Below, piece by piece: positions 35,531 through 44,857 of a stretch of DNA of 64,000 bases (position 1 is the first letter of the stretch; each line of letters starts with the position of its first letter). The notes beneath the pieces were generated by a model, which saw nothing but the letters and a program-made list of their open reading frames with translations, ran no database searches and had not been told where the DNA came from. The stretch covers positions 62,001 to 126,000 of the forward strand of contig NZ_KB905701.1 in NCBI RefSeq assembly GCF_000380985.1. The letters are read 5' to 3'. This DNA comes from Proteiniphilum acetatigenes DSM 18083 (GTDB lineage Bacteria; Bacteroidota; Bacteroidia; Bacteroidales; Dysgonomonadaceae). The translations under genes and the position numbers were made by a program.

Positions 35531-38050
35531 ATGCGATCATTACCTGAAAATAGAAAACAAGGTTCATTAAAGGTCAAATTTACCGTTATTATCGGATATC
35601 TGCTGGTGGTAGCAGTTATGGCTTTAGGTCTTGTTTCTCTCTATAATAATCTGGTGAACTATTCCAATACCAGGATCAAAGGCGAAGACATGTCGGAATT
35701 ACTGATTGTGGGAAACACGCTTTCTATGCTTTATGAGATTGAGAGCGAGCAAAACCTGATTAATGCAGAAAATGCGGAACAATATTTTCACAAGTACGAT
35801 TCTATAGCTCCCAAGATCAGAGCCAACCTTGATGAGTTGAAACAGGTGGCAGTCGATTCTTCACGAATAGAGAAGTTGGATACCATACAACTGTTGGTGG
35901 ACAGGAAAAGGGAAAACCTGCAGGAAGTAGCTGTATTGCTCGATTCCATCCGCCGTGCTCCGAGAATCGTGGTGCAAAACGAAAGCAGCTATGTGCCTCT
36001 GAAATTGAATCAGGAGATAACTGATTATTTGGAGAGTAAGAATCTGAACAGTGCAGATACCAATAAAAGTGATACGAGTGTAGTAGCCGGTAACCGGAGA
36101 GGTTTTATGGATCGTGTACGTGACGTATTCGTAGCCCGTTCCGACTCCACAGTGGTGATTGAAAAGAGGTCGATTGTTTCGGATCACGACCTTAAACTGA
36201 TCGTGGATACTATTATCAACAAGGTGCGTTATTCGGAGAGACTCGATCTGGAACGGCAAAGACAATTTCAATTAGCCTATCTTACACGTCAGGAGTTGAT
36301 GAGTCAGACCAACCGGATGCTTACTTCACGTATCGACGAATTGTTGAAAGGAATTGAACAAGAGGAGTTAGAGAAGTCGCTTCAGCTCCTCATAGCAAAA
36401 GAACAGACTATCTCTGGCTCTCAACGTACCATGTTTATCGCTTTCTGTGTGGCATTGCTTATCGCGTTTGTTTTCGCCATACTCTTTCTGGTGGATATTA
36501 ACAAAAGCCAGCGTTATAGAAGACAACTCGAAGCGTCTAATAAACGTATTTCCGATTTACTTGCGTCACGCGAAAAGCTGATGCTCACCATATCGCACGA
36601 TATTAAGGCGCCCATGAGTTCAATCCTCGGATTCATCGAGTTGATGGATATTCATGGCGATCGGAAAAACGAGACTTACCTTAACAATATGAAAAGCTCG
36701 GGAGAACACATCCTGGAGCTTGCATCAGCATTGCTGGACTATCATAAATTAGAAGAAGGAAGCTGGCAGTTGAAGGAGTCGAATTTCAACCTGTACGGAC
36801 TTATAGATAATACGGCTTCAGGCTTCGAGCCGCTGGCTTCAAGGAAAGGCCTGGAATACAGTGTTGAAAATAATCTACCTGAACAATTGGCTGTGTATAG
36901 TGATCTCTATATGATACGCCAGATTATGAATAATATTATCTCCAATGCGGTAAAATACACATCGGAGGGTAGTGTTCGGGTCAGGGCTTGGTTAAAGGAC
37001 GATGATTCCCCGAAACGTCTTCTGTTTTCAGTCACCGATACCGGTGAAGGAATCGATGATGCCGATCAACAGATTATCTTTCAGGAATTCAGGCAACTGG
37101 ATAACCCTCTCGGTGAGGAAGGAAGTGGTCTTGGGCTGGCTATTACCAAAGGGTTTATAGAGGCATTGAATGGGACTATTCATCTCAATTCCCGCAAAGG
37201 GGAAGGATCTGAATTCATTGTTGAGATTCCTCTGAAAGATGCAAAAGAAGAGATACAGGTTGAAAGCAGGGACAAGCCTGAGATACTGCAACAGTATCTT
37301 GAAGGTGTTTCTGTGCTTCTTGTGGATGATGACCCTGTTCAGTTGACGATGACTTCGGAGATGCTTGCGAAGAAGAAGATAAAGAGTGTGACGGAAATTA
37401 ACCCCGATAAGGTATTATCGCTTCTTCAATCGTCTTCCTTTGATATCCTGTTTATGGATATTCAGATGCCTGGAACCGACGGATTGACACTGGTTGAAAA
37501 GATTCGTCGTTTAGGGAGTGAACAGGTAAAAAATATGCCTGTAATAGGGTTATCAGCCAGATCGGATATATCGAAAGAAAAGATGAAGTCTGCCGGATTT
37601 ACCGATTTTCTTATTAAACCGTTCACTTCCGACAGGTTATACAGTACTATTTGGCACTATGTAGGGAGTGGAAATCCCGAAGAAAAGGCTTTTATGCCGG
37701 AAGAAAAACAATCTTTCGACGAAAAGGGGGCCAGGGCGTTAATCGAATTTGTGAGTGATGACAAACAGACCTCTGCAGCCATTCTGCAATCGTTTATCAA
37801 TGAAACGGGAGAGTGTCACATTCAGTTGAAAGAAGCTTTCCGGAAAAAAGAAGAAAAGGTAGCTCAGGGAATCGTTCATAAGATATTGCCCCTGTTCCGG
37901 TTAATGGGAAATAAGCCGTTGATTGGCCTTATGGAAAAATTGGAAAAAGGGGAGACTCTGTCGGAAGATGAGGAGTCTTTTGTACTGAATAAAATCGAAG
38001 AACACCTCGAAGAGGCAACAACTCTCAGAAAAGAGATCGACAAAAATTGA
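35531..38050 (+). CDS. Hybrid sensor histidine kinase with receiver and HPt domains
   Basis: An 839-residue membrane kinase. TM1 (TVIIGYLLVVAVMALGLVSL, about 18-38), a periplasmic helical sensor of about 260 residues and TM2 (FIAFCVALLIAFVFAILFLV) precede a HisKA domain with His356 in ISHDIKAPMSS. The ATPase N, G1 and G2 boxes follow (QIMNNIISNAVKYTSEG, DTGEGIDD, GSGLGLAITKG), then a receiver with Asp643 (LFMDIQMPGTDG). A C-terminal HPt-like bundle has His783 in VHKILPLFRLMG. This is a complete His-Asp-His relay for the adjacent regulator. The sensor signal is unknown. The xerD ATG follows one base after the stop codon. Confidence 0.92.
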   Translation: MRSLPENRKQGSLKVKFTVIIGYLLVVAVMALGLVSLYNNLVNYSNTRIKGEDMSELLIVGNTLSMLYEIESEQNLINAENAEQYFHKYDSIAPKIRANLDELKQVAVDSSRIEKLDTIQLLVDRKRENLQEVAVLLDSIRRAPRIVVQNESSYVPLKLNQEITDYLESKNLNSADTNKSDTSVVAGNRRGFMDRVRDVFVARSDSTVVIEKRSIVSDHDLKLIVDTIINKVRYSERLDLERQRQFQLAYLTRQELMSQTNRMLTSRIDELLKGIEQEELEKSLQLLIAKEQTISGSQRTMFIAFCVALLIAFVFAILFLVDINKSQRYRRQLEASNKRISDLLASREKLMLTISHDIKAPMSSILGFIELMDIHGDRKNETYLNNMKSSGEHILELASALLDYHKLEEGSWQLKESNFNLYGLIDNTASGFEPLASRKGLEYSVENNLPEQLAVYSDLYMIRQIMNNIISNAVKYTSEGSVRVRAWLKDDDSPKRLLFSVTDTGEGIDDADQQIIFQEFRQLDNPLGEEGSGLGLAITKGFIEALNGTIHLNSRKGEGSEFIVEIPLKDAKEEIQVESRDKPEILQQYLEGVSVLLVDDDPVQLTMTSEMLAKKKIKSVTEINPDKVLSLLQSSSFDILFMDIQMPGTDGLTLVEKIRRLGSEQVKNMPVIGLSARSDISKEKMKSAGFTDFLIKPFTSDRLYSTIWHYVGSGNPEEKAFMPEEKQSFDEKGARALIEFVSDDKQTSAAILQSFINETGECHIQLKEAFRKKEEKVAQGIVHKILPLFRLMGNKPLIGLMEKLEKGETLSEDEESFVLNKIEEHLEEATTLRKEIDKN

Positions 38051-38051
38051 A

Positions 38052-38942
38052 ATGAAGCGGGATCTGAAGGTCGAAAAATATAAGCGCTATCTTTTGTTGG
38101 AGAAAGGATTATCGGCCAATAGCATTGATGCCTATATGACCGATCTGGAGAAACTGCTTGATTTCATGGAAAACAAAGAGATCGATATAAAATCCGTTCA
38201 GACCGCTCACCTGGAAGAGTTTCTTTCCGAATTGCATGATAAGGATATTTCGCCCCGTTCCATTGCCCGTATTATATCGGGCTTGAAATCATTTTTTCGC
38301 TTTCTCTTGCTGGATAAGATCCGGACGGATGATCCCGCCGAATTGCTGGAAGCTCCCAAGGTCGGACTGAAGCTTCCGGTCGTTTTGTCAGTAGAGGAGA
38401 TCGACTCGTTACTGGCAGCTATAGATGTGTCGACAGCCGAAGGTACCCGAAACTACGCTATTATTGAAACACTGTACAGTTGCGGACTTCGTATATCTGA
38501 ACTGACCAACCTCCGCTTCTCGAATCTCTTTTTCAACGAAGGTTTTATCCGTGTGGAGGGAAAGGGGAGTAAACAGCGGCTGGTACCCATTTCCGATGTG
38601 GCCATACAGAAGATCCGTGACTGGCTTTACTATCGGAATCAGATTCCCATCCAGAAAGGAAATGAAGATATTCTCTTTGTCAGTTCACGCGGCAAAGCTA
38701 TCTCCCGTGTTACGGTTTTTTATTATATCAAACGGTATGCCGAAGAAGTGGGTTTGCAAAAAAAAATCAGTCCGCACGTTTTTCGTCATTCGTTTGCTAC
38801 CCATCTGCTCGAAAGGGGCGCCAATATAAGGGTGATCCAGGAGATGTTGGGACATGAGAAGATCACTACTACCGAGATCTATACACATATCGACCGACAT
38901 TTTCTCCGACAGGAGATCATCGAACATCATCCGAGAAGTTGA
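38052..38942 (+). CDS. xerD: Tyrosine recombinase XerD
   Basis: A 296-residue site-specific recombinase that resolves chromosome dimers at dif. The N-terminal SAM-like DNA-binding domain (YLLLEKGLSANSIDAYMTDL) precedes the catalytic domain with Arg in SCGLRISELTNL, HVFRHSFATHLLERG (H-x-x-R), LGHEKITTTEIYTHID and the nucleophile Tyr277. Length and motifs fit housekeeping XerD rather than a phage or transposon integrase. It is the last gene of the response regulator-kinase-xerD run. Confidence 0.93.
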   Translation: MKRDLKVEKYKRYLLLEKGLSANSIDAYMTDLEKLLDFMENKEIDIKSVQTAHLEEFLSELHDKDISPRSIARIISGLKSFFRFLLLDKIRTDDPAELLEAPKVGLKLPVVLSVEEIDSLLAAIDVSTAEGTRNYAIIETLYSCGLRISELTNLRFSNLFFNEGFIRVEGKGSKQRLVPISDVAIQKIRDWLYYRNQIPIQKGNEDILFVSSRGKAISRVTVFYYIKRYAEEVGLQKKISPHVFRHSFATHLLERGANIRVIQEMLGHEKITTTEIYTHIDRHFLRQEIIEHHPRS

Positions 38943-39258
38943 TGAGAATAATATGTCAATGAGAATAATGTATAATGTAATAATGTGGAATGGTGGGAAG
39001 GTTATTTTGTTAATTGAAAATTGAAAATGAAAACTAAATCATGAAATTTTGAAATATTGAATCTTGAATTTGGAATCTTGAATTTTGAACAGGTATCGAA
39101 AATTTATCGGGAAAAGAGTCGATGCAGTGGGATAATTTTATATATTTGCTGAAAAATAAATAAACAAATGCAACGCTCCTAAGATACGAGTTCACACACA
39201 AGGATATTAACAACTCTTGTGTCTTGATTCTTGGCTCTTGGGTCTAATTTTTAATCAT
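38943..39258 (+). repeat. Low-complexity intergenic tracts and dnaN leader
   Basis: 316 bp with several simple-repeat tracts: GAGAATAAT-type units (38943-38990), AATTGAAAATGAAAAC (39013-39035), repeated GAATCTTGAATTTGG (39050-39090), and TCTTGATTCTTGGCTCTTGG ending just before the dnaN ATG (39218-39258). A -7 box TATATTTG lies at 39141-39148. No gene is supported. Confidence 0.65.
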
Positions 39259-40383
39259 ATGAAGTTTGTAGTATCAAGCGCCGCACTGTTGAGTCACTTG
39301 CAGGCCATAAGCAGAGTTATCAATTCCAAGAACACATTGCCTATTCTCGACTGCTTTTTGCTCGATCTGAAAGGTAACACACTGTCACTTACCGCAGCCG
39401 ACAACGAAACCCGGTTGGAAACGACGGTAGAAGTGAATAGCGCGGAAGGTGAAGGAAGCCTGGCCATCAATGCCCGAAACCTGCTCGACCCGTTACGAGA
39501 ATTGCCCGACCAGCCGCTTACGTTCGATATCAACGATGAGACACTGGAGATATTCCTCTATTATCACAACGGGAAATACAATTTTGTCGGTCTGAAAGGG
39601 GATGAATATCCGGAACCCAAACCGCTCAAAGATTCATTTATGACATTGACTGTGGAGGCTGATACACTCTTTTCGGGTATCAACCGGACTGTCTTTGCTA
39701 CTGCCGACGATGAATTGCGTCCGGTGATGAACGGTATCTATTTTGATATTACAACCGACGACCTCACTTTCGTGGCTTCCGACGGGCACAAACTGGTTCG
39801 TGTAACCACTACTGAGACCAGGGGTGAAGGACGCTCATCATTTATCCTGCCAAAAAAGCCGGCGAACCTGCTCAAATCACTTCTTCCGAAAGAATCCGGC
39901 ACGGTAGAAATTAAGTTCGATGAAAACAACGCTTACATAGCCATGTCGTCTTACAAGATGGTATGCCGCTTTGTAGAGGGGCGTTACCCCAATTATAACT
40001 CGGTAATCCCGCAGAATAATCCCAACACATTTGTGCTGGACCGACTGACACTATTGAACGCCCTCAAACGTGTGGCTGTATTCTCCAATCCGGCCAGTAA
40101 CCTGGTGAAAATCCAACTCTCGGAAGATAAAATCGTGATAACCGCCCAGGATATCGATTTCCTGACTACTGCAGAAGAAACCATTCCCTGCACTTACGAA
40201 GGGAATGTGATGAATATTGGATTTAAAGCCTCTTTCCTGATTGATATTCTTGATAATATACCCTCTTCAGATGTACGTATAGAGCTTTCCGATCCGTCAC
40301 GTGCCGGGTTGATCCTTCCTGTCGAGAAAGAAGAAAATGAAGATATGCTGACGCTGTTGATGCCGATGATGTTGAATGACTAA
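39259..40383 (+). CDS. dnaN: DNA polymerase III beta subunit (sliding clamp)
   Basis: A 374-residue sliding clamp that tethers DNA polymerase III to DNA. The start MKFVVSSAALLSHLQAISRV, the domain-I ending LDLKGNTLSLTAADNETRLE, VMNGIYFDITTDDLTFVASDGHKLV, FVEGRYPNYNSVIPQ and the C-terminal LPVEKEENEDMLTLLMPMML are canonical. The ATG at 39259 fits the family; an upstream in-frame start lies within a simple-repeat tract. Its 3' end overlaps the next gene by 8 bp. Confidence 0.95.
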   Translation: MKFVVSSAALLSHLQAISRVINSKNTLPILDCFLLDLKGNTLSLTAADNETRLETTVEVNSAEGEGSLAINARNLLDPLRELPDQPLTFDINDETLEIFLYYHNGKYNFVGLKGDEYPEPKPLKDSFMTLTVEADTLFSGINRTVFATADDELRPVMNGIYFDITTDDLTFVASDGHKLVRVTTTETRGEGRSSFILPKKPANLLKSLLPKESGTVEIKFDENNAYIAMSSYKMVCRFVEGRYPNYNSVIPQNNPNTFVLDRLTLLNALKRVAVFSNPASNLVKIQLSEDKIVITAQDIDFLTTAEETIPCTYEGNVMNIGFKASFLIDILDNIPSSDVRIELSDPSRAGLILPVEKEENEDMLTLLMPMMLND

Positions 40384-41164
40384 CGATAATCTGATGAAGT
40401 TAAATCTTAAGAATCCTCTCGTCTTCTTCGATTTGGAGACGACCGGGATTAACATCATACACGACCGCATTGTAGAGATATCATTCCTGAAAGTGTATCC
40501 TAACGGCAAAGAGGAGATCAAATCACGCCGTATCAATCCCGAGATGCCTATTCCTCCGCAGGCTACCGCTATTCACGGCATCACCGATGATGACGTGAAA
40601 GATTGCCCTACTTTCAAACAGGTAGCACGGTCACTGGCCGACCAACTGGAAGGATGTGATCTGGCCGGCTTCAACTCGAGCCGGTTCGATGTGCCGATGC
40701 TGGCAGAAGAATTCCTTCGTGCCGGCGTGGATTTCGATATGAGCAAACGTAAATTTGTAGATGTGCAGATCATCTTCCATAAAAAAGAACAGCGCACTCT
40801 GGAAGCAGCTTATGCTTTTTATTGCAATAAGAAATTAGATAATGCACATTCTGCCGAGGCTGATACCATAGCGACCTACGAAGTGTTGAAATCGCAACTC
40901 GACCGCTATCCCGATCTGGAAAATGATATTGAGATGTTGTCGAAGGAGTATTCGAGTTTCAACAGTAATGTGGACTTTGCCGGACGATTTATCTATGACG
41001 AGAAAGGTGTGGAAGTTTTTAACTTCGGGAAACACAAGGGAAAACCGGTGGCAGAGGTACTCAAAAACGAACCGAGTTATTACGCATGGATGATGGATGG
41101 CGATTTTCCGCTCAATACCAAACAGGCGCTTACTAAAATCAGACTTCGTGGGATGAATAGTTAA
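40376..41164 (+). CDS. DnaQ-like 3'-5' exonuclease with C-terminal DUF3820-like region
   Basis: A 262-residue DEDDh exonuclease: motif I VFFDLETTG, motif II LAGFNSSRFDVPML, and motif III HSAEADTIATYEV. The C-terminal part (VFNFGKHKGKPVAEVL, YYAWMMDGDFPLNTK) matches a short DUF3820-like module often fused to such exonucleases in Bacteroidetes. It overlaps dnaN by 8 bp, which suggests a role in proofreading or repair with the clamp; that is inference. A second in-frame ATG at 40394 is also possible. Confidence 0.9.
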   Translation: MTNDNLMKLNLKNPLVFFDLETTGINIIHDRIVEISFLKVYPNGKEEIKSRRINPEMPIPPQATAIHGITDDDVKDCPTFKQVARSLADQLEGCDLAGFNSSRFDVPMLAEEFLRAGVDFDMSKRKFVDVQIIFHKKEQRTLEAAYAFYCNKKLDNAHSAEADTIATYEVLKSQLDRYPDLENDIEMLSKEYSSFNSNVDFAGRFIYDEKGVEVFNFGKHKGKPVAEVLKNEPSYYAWMMDGDFPLNTKQALTKIRLRGMNS

Positions 41165-41195
41165 ACGTGCTGTTTGCACATTAAAATACTTCCCT

Positions 41196-42026
41196 ATGAT
41201 CTTAAAGAATACCGTTTTATTTTTAATTGTCAGTCTGGGATTATTGACGTCCGGTTGTACGACCTACTATTATTCCACCGTTCAGTCGTATGAAAAGGAG
41301 TTACTGCGGAACCAGGATGGTTCGTTTCGTACCTCTCGTAATGATTTATCTGTAAACTATTCATTCAAGGATTTGGGCGGGAAAGTAGTGTATGAAATCC
41401 ATAATGAGTCGGAGGATCCGGTTTTTGTAGATTGGTCGCGCTCAGTGATTATTGCTGAAGACTATGCTGTGCAGTTGAGAGATAATAACGCACGCTTTCA
41501 CGGCGATGTAAGTACCACGACCTATCATTTCTCAAATACCAATTACAGTGCTTCTTCGGGAAGTATTTCCGGGCGAGTTGTGTTACCTCAGAGTGATCTG
41601 TTTGTTCCTCCTCATTCTAAAGTTGTTTATTCGCCTATGGCGTTGTCGCGCATTTTGAATCTGGATATTCCTGCATATCTGTATCGGAAGCGGGACATAG
41701 GTCTCTCATCTGTTCGTTTTATCAATTTTACCGAAGAAGATACACCTTTAAAATTTCGAAGCTATTTAACCATTGTCAATGACAGGGATAAAAGTCAGAC
41801 TGTTTTTGAAGATGTATTTTTTATTTCGGAAATAATAAAAACAGGTAGTAAAAACGACCTCTTATCCCGTGATGTTCAACAACGAGGTGACATATTTTAT
41901 ATAGAGATAGTCAATCGGAATGCTGTTACTGCCGGCTGGATTGTGGCAGGTGCAGCCGCTGTAGGAGGGTTAATCCTGCTTGCGCCGCACATGCCGGTGG
42001 AAGAACCCTCTACACCCGCGTACTAA
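41196..42026 (+). CDS. Lipoprotein of unknown function
   Basis: A 276-residue protein with lipobox GLLTSGC (Cys21). The mature part is rich in beta-strand patterns (VYEIHNESEDPVFVDWSRSV), has a Ser/Thr-rich stretch (TTTYHFSNTNYSASSGSISG) and ends with a hydrophobic segment (GWIVAGAAAVGGLILLA) before a Pro-rich tail. I do not recognise a named family, although immunoglobulin-like, cell-surface-facing folds would fit. It lies between the exonuclease gene and truA on the same strand. Confidence 0.7.
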   Translation: MILKNTVLFLIVSLGLLTSGCTTYYYSTVQSYEKELLRNQDGSFRTSRNDLSVNYSFKDLGGKVVYEIHNESEDPVFVDWSRSVIIAEDYAVQLRDNNARFHGDVSTTTYHFSNTNYSASSGSISGRVVLPQSDLFVPPHSKVVYSPMALSRILNLDIPAYLYRKRDIGLSSVRFINFTEEDTPLKFRSYLTIVNDRDKSQTVFEDVFFISEIIKTGSKNDLLSRDVQQRGDIFYIEIVNRNAVTAGWIVAGAAAVGGLILLAPHMPVEEPSTPAY

Positions 42027-42056
42027 ATTAATTGTTTCTTAATTTATAAACTTCGG

Positions 42057-42806
42057 ATGTCCCGTTTTTTTATCACACTTTCCTATAACGGAAAAAATTA
42101 TGTGGGTTGGCAAATCCAACCTAACGGAATGAGTGTGCAGCAGGTGCTTCAGGATGCACTCTCTGTTATTTTAAGGAAAGAAGTGATGGTGGTAGGTGCC
42201 GGTAGGACCGATGCCGGTGTGCATGCCCGTGAAATGGTGGCCCATTTCGATTGGCAGGGAGATATTTTTTCTCCGGATGATCTGGTATACAGACTCAATA
42301 ATTTCCTTCCGAAAGATATTTCCCTTTCCGCTATACGACAGGTGCGCCCCGACGCACATGCCCGTTTCAGTGCTGTTTCACGCACCTATAAATACTATGT
42401 GACGACGGTGAAAGATCCGTTTCTCCATGAATATACTTACCGGTTGTTTTTTCAGCCTGACCTCGAAGTGATGAACACCCTCTGCGAAGTATTGAAGGAG
42501 TATAAAGACTTCACCAGTTTCAGTAAACTGCATACAGATGTGAAGACCAACAACTGCCGGATTGAATATGCCCGGTGGGAAAAAAAAGAAGAGTTGTATG
42601 AATTTACCATTAGGGCCGATCGTTTTCTTAGGAATATGGTACGCGCTATTGTGGGAACACTGTTGCAAGCGGGTAGGGGACAGCTTGATGAGCAGGGGTT
42701 GCGACGCATTATTGAAGCCGGAAATCGCAATGTGGCAGGAGACTCTGCACCGGGACACGCCCTTTTCCTGGAAAAAGTGATCTATCCTGATGATATCTGG
42801 CTGTAA
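42057..42806 (+). CDS. truA: tRNA pseudouridine(38-40) synthase TruA
   Basis: A 249-residue enzyme converting U38-U40 of the anticodon arm to pseudouridine. The start RFFITLSYNGKNYVGWQIQP, the catalytic Asp in VGAGRTDAGVHAREMVAHFD, the RTYKYYV segment and the C-terminal FLRNMVRAIVGTLLQAGRGQ are diagnostic. Length is normal. It is probably the end of the transcription unit; the DUF6377 gene downstream has its own promoter. Confidence 0.95.
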   Translation: MSRFFITLSYNGKNYVGWQIQPNGMSVQQVLQDALSVILRKEVMVVGAGRTDAGVHAREMVAHFDWQGDIFSPDDLVYRLNNFLPKDISLSAIRQVRPDAHARFSAVSRTYKYYVTTVKDPFLHEYTYRLFFQPDLEVMNTLCEVLKEYKDFTSFSKLHTDVKTNNCRIEYARWEKKEELYEFTIRADRFLRNMVRAIVGTLLQAGRGQLDEQGLRRIIEAGNRNVAGDSAPGHALFLEKVIYPDDIWL

Positions 42807-42838
42807 TCCACTATAAACTTACTATGATCATAATCCGG

Positions 42839-42870
42839 TTTGGAAAGAAGAATAGGATAGCTTACTTTTG
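42839..42870 (+). promoter_or_regulatory. Promoter of the DUF6377 regulator gene
   Basis: TTTG (42839-42842), a 20-bp spacer and TACTTTTG (42863-42870) match the Bacteroidetes -33/-7 consensus, 65 bp upstream of the ATG. Confidence 0.78.
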
Positions 42871-42935
42871 TACCGTGCAATGTGATAAATTAGACCGGTC
42901 AGAAATTTGGAGGTGCATTAAATGAGCGTAGGATT

Positions 42936-44588
42936 ATGAGAATTATTTTATTCCCGAAAAAACTGTTTGGGATTTTGTTATTCCTGATATGTGCTCATGG
43001 TATATATGGATCCATGCCCAATGATTCCATTCTCAAGGTGCTTGATTCAGAGTTGGATAATCGTTTTTTTTATTACGAACTTAAGGAAGACGAGATGGAG
43101 AGGATGAAACAGCAACTCCATCAGACGGATGAGCTGCATGCCAGATTTGAGTTAAGTAACAGACTCTTTAACGAATACATTGTTTATCAATACGATTCGG
43201 CCTGGGTATATGCACAAAATACACTGGATATTGCAACGGCTTTGAATAATGAAATACTGATTACGGAATCCAGATTGAATATATTGAAATCCCTTGTATT
43301 GGCCGGATTGTACAAAGAAGCCTTTGAGCTTATTAATACCTTGAATCCCGGGAAAATGCCGGATAATCTGAAAATAACCTACTATCAAAATTGTTTGAGG
43401 TTCTATCAGGATTTATTGTTATACAATAGAAGTAATCAGTTCCAAAAGGATTACAGGGAGAAAGTACTGCAATATTGTGATTCCTTGTTAATTTACTTGA
43501 ACCCCAATACGTTCGAGTATGATAATTATAATTTACTGCTCTACACTGATGATAACATCAAAATCGCAAAATATACAGAAATACTTGATAAATATCAATT
43601 ATCCCCTCACAATTACGCTATCATACATTCTAATCTTGCTGTAAGTTATCATAATGTCAACGATACAGTGAGAGCGATTTACAATGCTGCCCTCTCATCC
43701 ATTTATGACATACGGACTTCCATACGTGAAACGACTTCCAAAAAATCCCTCGGACAATGGTTGTATGAATTGGGGAATATAGATTTTGCAAGCAAATGTA
43801 TGCAAATAGCCATGGAAGACGCTATATTTTACGACAACCGCAGCCGTAAAATTGAAATCAGCACTATTCTTCCCATTATCGAAAAAGAGAGACTCGATAT
43901 TGTCAGTAGTCAAAAGGATAAACTTACCAACTACCTGATTACAGTCTCGTTGTTGGCGCTCATTGCTCTTATGTTACTGGTAATTATATTCCGCCAAATC
44001 TCAAAATTGAAAAACGCAAAAAAATCTATACAGGATCAATACAACGAAATACGGTTGATAAATTACAAGCTGGAAGAAGCAAACAAAGAATTGGAACGTT
44101 CAAAACGAATGCTTGAAGAATCAAACCAGATAAAAGACATGTATATTGTACAGTCTTTGTATGGTAAATCCGAATATATCGAACGTTTTGAGAATCTTCT
44201 GAAGACGATTGACCGTAAAGTAACTACCCGGCAATACGAAGATTTGAGTAAGCTGTATAAGGAATTTAATATGAAAACCGAGCGTGATAACATGTATTCA
44301 TCATTCGATAAAACGTTTCTGCTGCTTTTTCCTAATTTTATCACGGAATTTAATAAATTCCTCAATCCTGAAGATCAGGTAACGATTGATGAAGAAGGAA
44401 ATTTAAATCCTGAATTGCGTATTTTTGCCCTGATACGTCTGGGAATTACCGATAACGAACGAATTGCCAAATTTCTTAATTTATCGGTTAAAACCGTCTA
44501 CTCCTATAAGGGAAAATTAAAATCCAAAGCAATTATTCCCAAAGAAGAATTTGAATACAGAATAAGCCGGATACCTAAAAATGGATAA
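42936..44588 (+). CDS. DUF6377-type membrane-bound transcriptional regulator of the PUL
   Basis: A 550-residue protein with a signal/anchor segment (LFGILLFLICAHGIYGS) and an exported helical region of about 290 residues (LNNEILITESRLNILKSLVL). A membrane helix (about residues 328-348, YLITVSLLALIALMLLVIIF) leads to a coiled coil (LEEANKELERSKRMLEESNQ), and the C-terminal domain ends in a LuxR/TetR-like helix-turn-helix (RIAKFLNLSVKTVYSYKGK). DUF6377 proteins commonly sit beside susC/susD pairs and are thought to be one-component sensors of periplasmic sugars. Here it lies upstream of the DUF1080-SusC-SusD-GH31 genes, with its own promoter. Confidence 0.85.
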   Translation: MRIILFPKKLFGILLFLICAHGIYGSMPNDSILKVLDSELDNRFFYYELKEDEMERMKQQLHQTDELHARFELSNRLFNEYIVYQYDSAWVYAQNTLDIATALNNEILITESRLNILKSLVLAGLYKEAFELINTLNPGKMPDNLKITYYQNCLRFYQDLLLYNRSNQFQKDYREKVLQYCDSLLIYLNPNTFEYDNYNLLLYTDDNIKIAKYTEILDKYQLSPHNYAIIHSNLAVSYHNVNDTVRAIYNAALSSIYDIRTSIRETTSKKSLGQWLYELGNIDFASKCMQIAMEDAIFYDNRSRKIEISTILPIIEKERLDIVSSQKDKLTNYLITVSLLALIALMLLVIIFRQISKLKNAKKSIQDQYNEIRLINYKLEEANKELERSKRMLEESNQIKDMYIVQSLYGKSEYIERFENLLKTIDRKVTTRQYEDLSKLYKEFNMKTERDNMYSSFDKTFLLLFPNFITEFNKFLNPEDQVTIDEEGNLNPELRIFALIRLGITDNERIAKFLNLSVKTVYSYKGKLKSKAIIPKEEFEYRISRIPKNG

Positions 44589-44771
44589 TTCTGTATCATA
44601 AACAGAGTTGTCATGGAATCAAGAAACTCTTTATTTTCTTCTGTTTGTGAAATAAAAATATATGGATTAGTTGTTTCTTTAATATTATTTAAATGATTGT
44701 TTTACAGTTTATTGTTGTATTTAACAAGTGCTATTTTTACTCTATCATTTCAGAATTATCCGTTTATCTTT

Positions 44772-44779
44772 TACTTTTG
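44772..44779 (+). promoter_or_regulatory. -7 box before the DUF1080 gene
   Basis: TACTTTTG on the plus strand, 78 bp before the ATG at 44858. No -33 TTTG is evident, which would fit dependence on an activator such as the DUF6377 protein. Confidence 0.5.
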
Positions 44780-44857
44780 TCATTTACTAATAACACACGC
44801 ATAGAGAGAAATATGTCTAAGCCAAAAATATACTAACTAAAAAACAAAAGTAATATA

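Noticed and set aside
38052-38942. Phage or transposon integrase
   Set aside because: Length, motifs and the housekeeping neighbourhood (two-component genes, dnaN) fit XerD; no att sites or mobile genes are seen.
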